8,485 nucleotides of DNA from Erythrobacter sp. (lineage in GTDB: Bacteria; Pseudomonadota; Alphaproteobacteria; Sphingomonadales; Sphingomonadaceae), in contig NZOF01000027.1 of assembly GCA_002695185.1 (NCBI GenBank), positions 1 through 8,485 on the forward strand, in the 5' to 3' direction. Positions within the stretch are counted from its first letter, which is position 1, and the number at the start of each line of letters is the position of its first letter. Under the pieces are notes generated by a model. It made no database searches. It was not told the DNA's origin and worked only from the letters and a program-made list of their open reading frames with translations. Both the position numbers and the translations under genes were made by a program. Positions 6,877-8,485 of the stretch are shown one piece after another.

Positions 6877-8172
6877 TCAAAGCCTGTCTTCGAACAGCTT
6901 GCTGAGGGAAACAGGAAAGAGGCGTTGGCTGAGTGTGACCAAGTACATTTCGGTGGTCGCAAGATGGTTATGTCCAAGATTCTGCTGGAGGCGGATCAAT
7001 TCAGTTTGCAGTTCAACATTGAGATCAGGTGGTAATTCACCAGATGCATTCCGCCGGCATTCTGCAGCTTGCAGCAGAAAATTCACGGCATACCAATGCC
7101 GCCCCATGTGAGGGGAGATCGATCCAGATTTCCTGAATGCGCGATAGAAGGCCTTCGGAGGAAATGGTGAGCCATCTTCACGCAGCAGTAGAATATGACC
7201 GAAGGTCGATTTCTGCTGCAGTCGCAGGCTCCGTGTAAAATCCTGATAAGCAATGATCTGCTTGATGAGAAAAGGTTCAATTTCGACGAGGCGGGTCTTG
7301 TTGCCCTTTCCGGTAACCCTAAGGTATTTCTGGTTCCCAGAGCCCTGCTGCACCAGCGCGTCATTGCGAAGATTGATTACCTCGCTCAGCCTCAAGCCGC
7401 AGCCGTAGATAAGCAAGGCCCCGACTTGGGCCGCAGGGTCCAAGATAGCCGCAATGTGCCCACGGAGTTCATCCCCATCAGGAAGTCGTACTCGTCTGGG
7501 GTCTGGGCGACGTACTACAGCGAACTGCGGGCGTGAGATTGTCAGCGGCGCGCCCGAGAAGGAGGCCACGCGAACCTTCCGCTCCGTAGCGGAGACGATG
7601 AACTCTGGTGCCAATCCCTCGAACTTTGTCCAAAGGAGAAAATTCAGCGCATTGATTTGGCGATGATTGATTGTCGTGTTGGAGACAGGGATCCCGCTAT
7701 TCGACCATTCCCCGGTGCCCATGTCATCACCATACGCCTCGAGAAGATCCTCTTGCGCTCTGAGCAGCCGCTCGTGAACATCTTCATCGGTGTCGTCGAG
7801 ACTCAGCGATGCCTCCCACCATTCAACAAAATCATCGACGTGGCGCGCTATGACATTAATGCTCTGAGGGAGCGCTCGGCGCCCTTTCTGCTTCAACGCA
7901 GCGGCTTGGAAGTTGTCCAATTGTGTTGGTCGGGTGCTCCCAACCTCAGCAAGTTGGGCCCGCCCGATCGATGGCGTCCACGCTTTTGCCCAACGGGCTT
8001 GAATGTAGGCGTTGACGAGGCGGCCCGCTTCACCTCCACGGGTAACGTAGGGGCAGCCAACGAATTTACGTGGGATGCCCAAATTCAGCGCGGTCGGCTG
8101 GAAATGGAATATCCGCTTTGTCAGGGCTTGTGGTTTTAGAAGGTCCCCCGCTCTGATCTCTGCAACTGGCAA
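6877..8172 (-). CDS. IntA-like tyrosine recombinase (integrase)
   Basis: This encodes 431 residues. An N-terminal region of about 95 residues is followed by a core-binding-like helical domain (about 100-190) and a catalytic domain (about 230-425). All active-site residues are present: Arg261 (CGLRLSEV), Lys289 (VTGKGNK), His355-x-x-Arg358 (PHMGRHW), His401 (NLGHNH) and Tyr410 (TTEMYL). It should catalyse strand exchange at the element ends. The start is probably TTG at 8172: the frame is closed by a TAG at 8203-8205, there is no ATG or GTG between, and no early internal Met exists. A weak GGGA lies 8 bases upstream. It is the promoter-proximal gene of a four-gene operon and lies nearest the element end, transcribed inward, as intA does in SEs. 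Confidence 0.87.
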   Translation of the reverse strand: MPVAEIRAGDLLKPQALTKRIFHFQPTALNLGIPRKFVGCPYVTRGGEAGRLVNAYIQARWAKAWTPSIGRAQLAEVGSTRPTQLDNFQAAALKQKGRRALPQSINVIARHVDDFVEWWEASLSLDDTDEDVHERLLRAQEDLLEAYGDDMGTGEWSNSGIPVSNTTINHRQINALNFLLWTKFEGLAPEFIVSATERKVRVASFSGAPLTISRPQFAVVRRPDPRRVRLPDGDELRGHIAAILDPAAQVGALLIYGCGLRLSEVINLRNDALVQQGSGNQKYLRVTGKGNKTRLVEIEPFLIKQIIAYQDFTRSLRLQQKSTFGHILLLREDGSPFPPKAFYRAFRKSGSISPHMGRHWYAVNFLLQAAECRRNASGELPPDLNVELQTELIRLQQNLGHNHLATTEMYLVTLSQRLFPVSLSKLFEDRL

Positions 8173-8174
8173 AC

Positions 8175-8195
8175 AACTGTTCCCGAACTGTTCCC
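8175..8195. repeat. two 11-base-spaced direct repeats upstream of the integrase start
   Basis: The ten-base sequence aactgttccc occurs at 8175-8184 and again at 8186-8195, exactly one helical turn apart. The repeats cover the presumed leader and ribosome-binding region of the TTG-started integrase gene, just downstream of a predicted promoter. That position suits an operator or a recombinase arm-type site. No regulator is identified. Confidence 0.65.
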
Positions 8196-8199
8196 TCGT

Positions 8200-8228
8200 C
8201 AGCTAGGAATCAGTCCGGTCGGTGTCAA
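8200..8228 (-). promoter_or_regulatory. sigma70-type promoter for the recombinase operon
   Basis: On the minus strand a perfect TTGACA -35 box (8228-8223) is followed after 17 bases by TAGCTG (8205-8200), a partial match to TATAAT. The start of transcription would fall near 8193, giving a leader of about 20 bases before the TTG at 8172 and placing the direct repeats over the start site. It is the only good promoter seen ahead of the operon. Confidence 0.5.
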
Positions 8229-8322
8229 CATAAGTAAAAATAGCGATGGGCAAGTGATCTGTCTCTGTCGCGCCTCAAACAGCCCATTCGAAACATTCCC
8301 GGAATTCAACTGTCTCGACCGC

Positions 8323-8339
8323 AACGCTCAGCCAGCGTT
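8323..8339. repeat. short perfect inverted repeat near the element end
   Basis: AACGCT (8323-8328) and AGCGTT (8334-8339) can form a 6-base-pair hairpin with a 5-base loop, about 35-50 bases inside the inferred junction with dut. No T-run follows, so it is not a typical terminator. It may be a protein-binding or recombination structure, or chance. Confidence 0.4.
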
Positions 8340-8485
8340 CGCCGTGTTCACCCATGAGAGAGGGGTGTCATGAATATCCGCGTCGATCGTGCCCGGCGTA
8401 TTGGGCAGGCTGATGCCGTGCTTGAGCGCCAGGCCCGATCGCGGCCGCACCTGCACCTCATAGCCTTCGGGGATCGCCATGGCAA
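8328..8485 (-). pseudogene. dut: dUTPase (dut), truncated by element insertion and by the window edge
   Basis: Deoxyuridine 5'-triphosphate nucleotidohydrolase converts dUTP to dUMP plus pyrophosphate, keeping uracil out of DNA and supplying dUMP for thymidylate synthesis. The visible reading frame contains [17 protein letters not shown] (motif 2 region) followed by LALKHGI and NTPGTIDAD, the start of motif 3 with its catalytic Asp. The invariant Tyr-x-Gly after it, and motifs 4 and 5 (the C-terminal P-loop-like tail), are missing. After GAD codon 8378-8376 the frame runs into 15 unrelated residues and stops at 8328. The N-terminal part including motif 1 lies beyond the window. The product cannot form a working trimeric active site. 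Since dUTPase is often essential, a second copy or another enzyme is expected elsewhere. Confidence 0.85.
8366..8380. other. inferred junction between the integrative element and dut (attachment site)
   Basis: On the minus strand, dut homology runs through GTIDAD and ends at about base 8376. Instead of the expected Tyr-Arg-Gly-Glu codons the sequence reads att cat gac acc, which does not continue the dUTPase. The break therefore marks one end of the inserted DNA, to within a few bases. A GGTGTCA at 8364-8370 recurs at 8221-8227 and could be part of a terminal recombinase-binding motif. Inverted core arms were not convincingly visible. Confidence 0.6.

Noticed and set aside
7657..8139. Plus-strand open frame of 160 codons
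   Set aside because: It is antisense to the IntA-like gene N-terminal region and has no recognisable domain or good ribosome-binding sequence.
1830..8172. RIT (recombinase in trio) element
   Set aside because: RIT elements have three similarly sized active tyrosine recombinases of roughly 300-400 residues; here the sizes are 431, 793 and 681, one is catalytically degenerate, and a fourth coiled-coil gene is attached.

Overview
The window looks like one end of a large integrative element in an alphaproteobacterial chromosome or megaplasmid, most likely a sphingomonad. The clue is at the far right: a truncated dut (dUTPase) gene on the minus strand whose surviving residues ([22 protein letters not shown]) match alphaproteobacterial dUTPase motifs 2 and 3. 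That fragment is GC-rich (about 67% over 110 bases by hand count). Two 60-base samples inside the neighbouring genes gave about 42% and 52%.

From about 8375 leftwards, dut homology stops abruptly and foreign DNA begins. Four minus-strand genes run away from this junction as one tightly packed operon: a 431-aa complete tyrosine recombinase (8172-6877), a 793-aa protein with a tyrosine-recombinase fold that has lost its first catalytic Arg (6864-4483), a 681-aa complete tyrosine recombinase with a long C-terminal extension (4486-2441), and a 204-aa basic protein with a C-terminal coiled coil (2444-1830). The last three are joined by 4-base ATGA start/stop overlaps. Gene order, sizes and position beside an element end match the intA-tfp-intB-srap module of strand-biased circularizing integrative elements (SEs), as I remember them from Vibrio and Pseudomonas. 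They are more distantly like TnpA/TnpB/TnpC of Tn554. A recognisable sigma70-type promoter and two 11-base direct repeats lie just upstream of the first gene.

Left of the module (about 1-1800) is probable cargo or older accessory DNA: a minus-strand gene of unknown function (1615-1190), a strong terminator (1130-1161), three small plus-strand hypothetical genes (206-490, 503-775, 914-1129), and a possible antitoxin tail remnant (772-846). At the very start is a 24-base tandem repeat ending in TTGACA at base 90, which resembles the end of an IS21-family insertion sequence. The second end of the integrative element and the missing 3' half of dut are not in the window, so the element should continue to the left.

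Together the four-gene operon plausibly supplies the whole machinery that moves the element: two active recombinases, one catalytically crippled partner, and a small accessory DNA-binding protein. No RNA genes or CRISPR arrays were seen.
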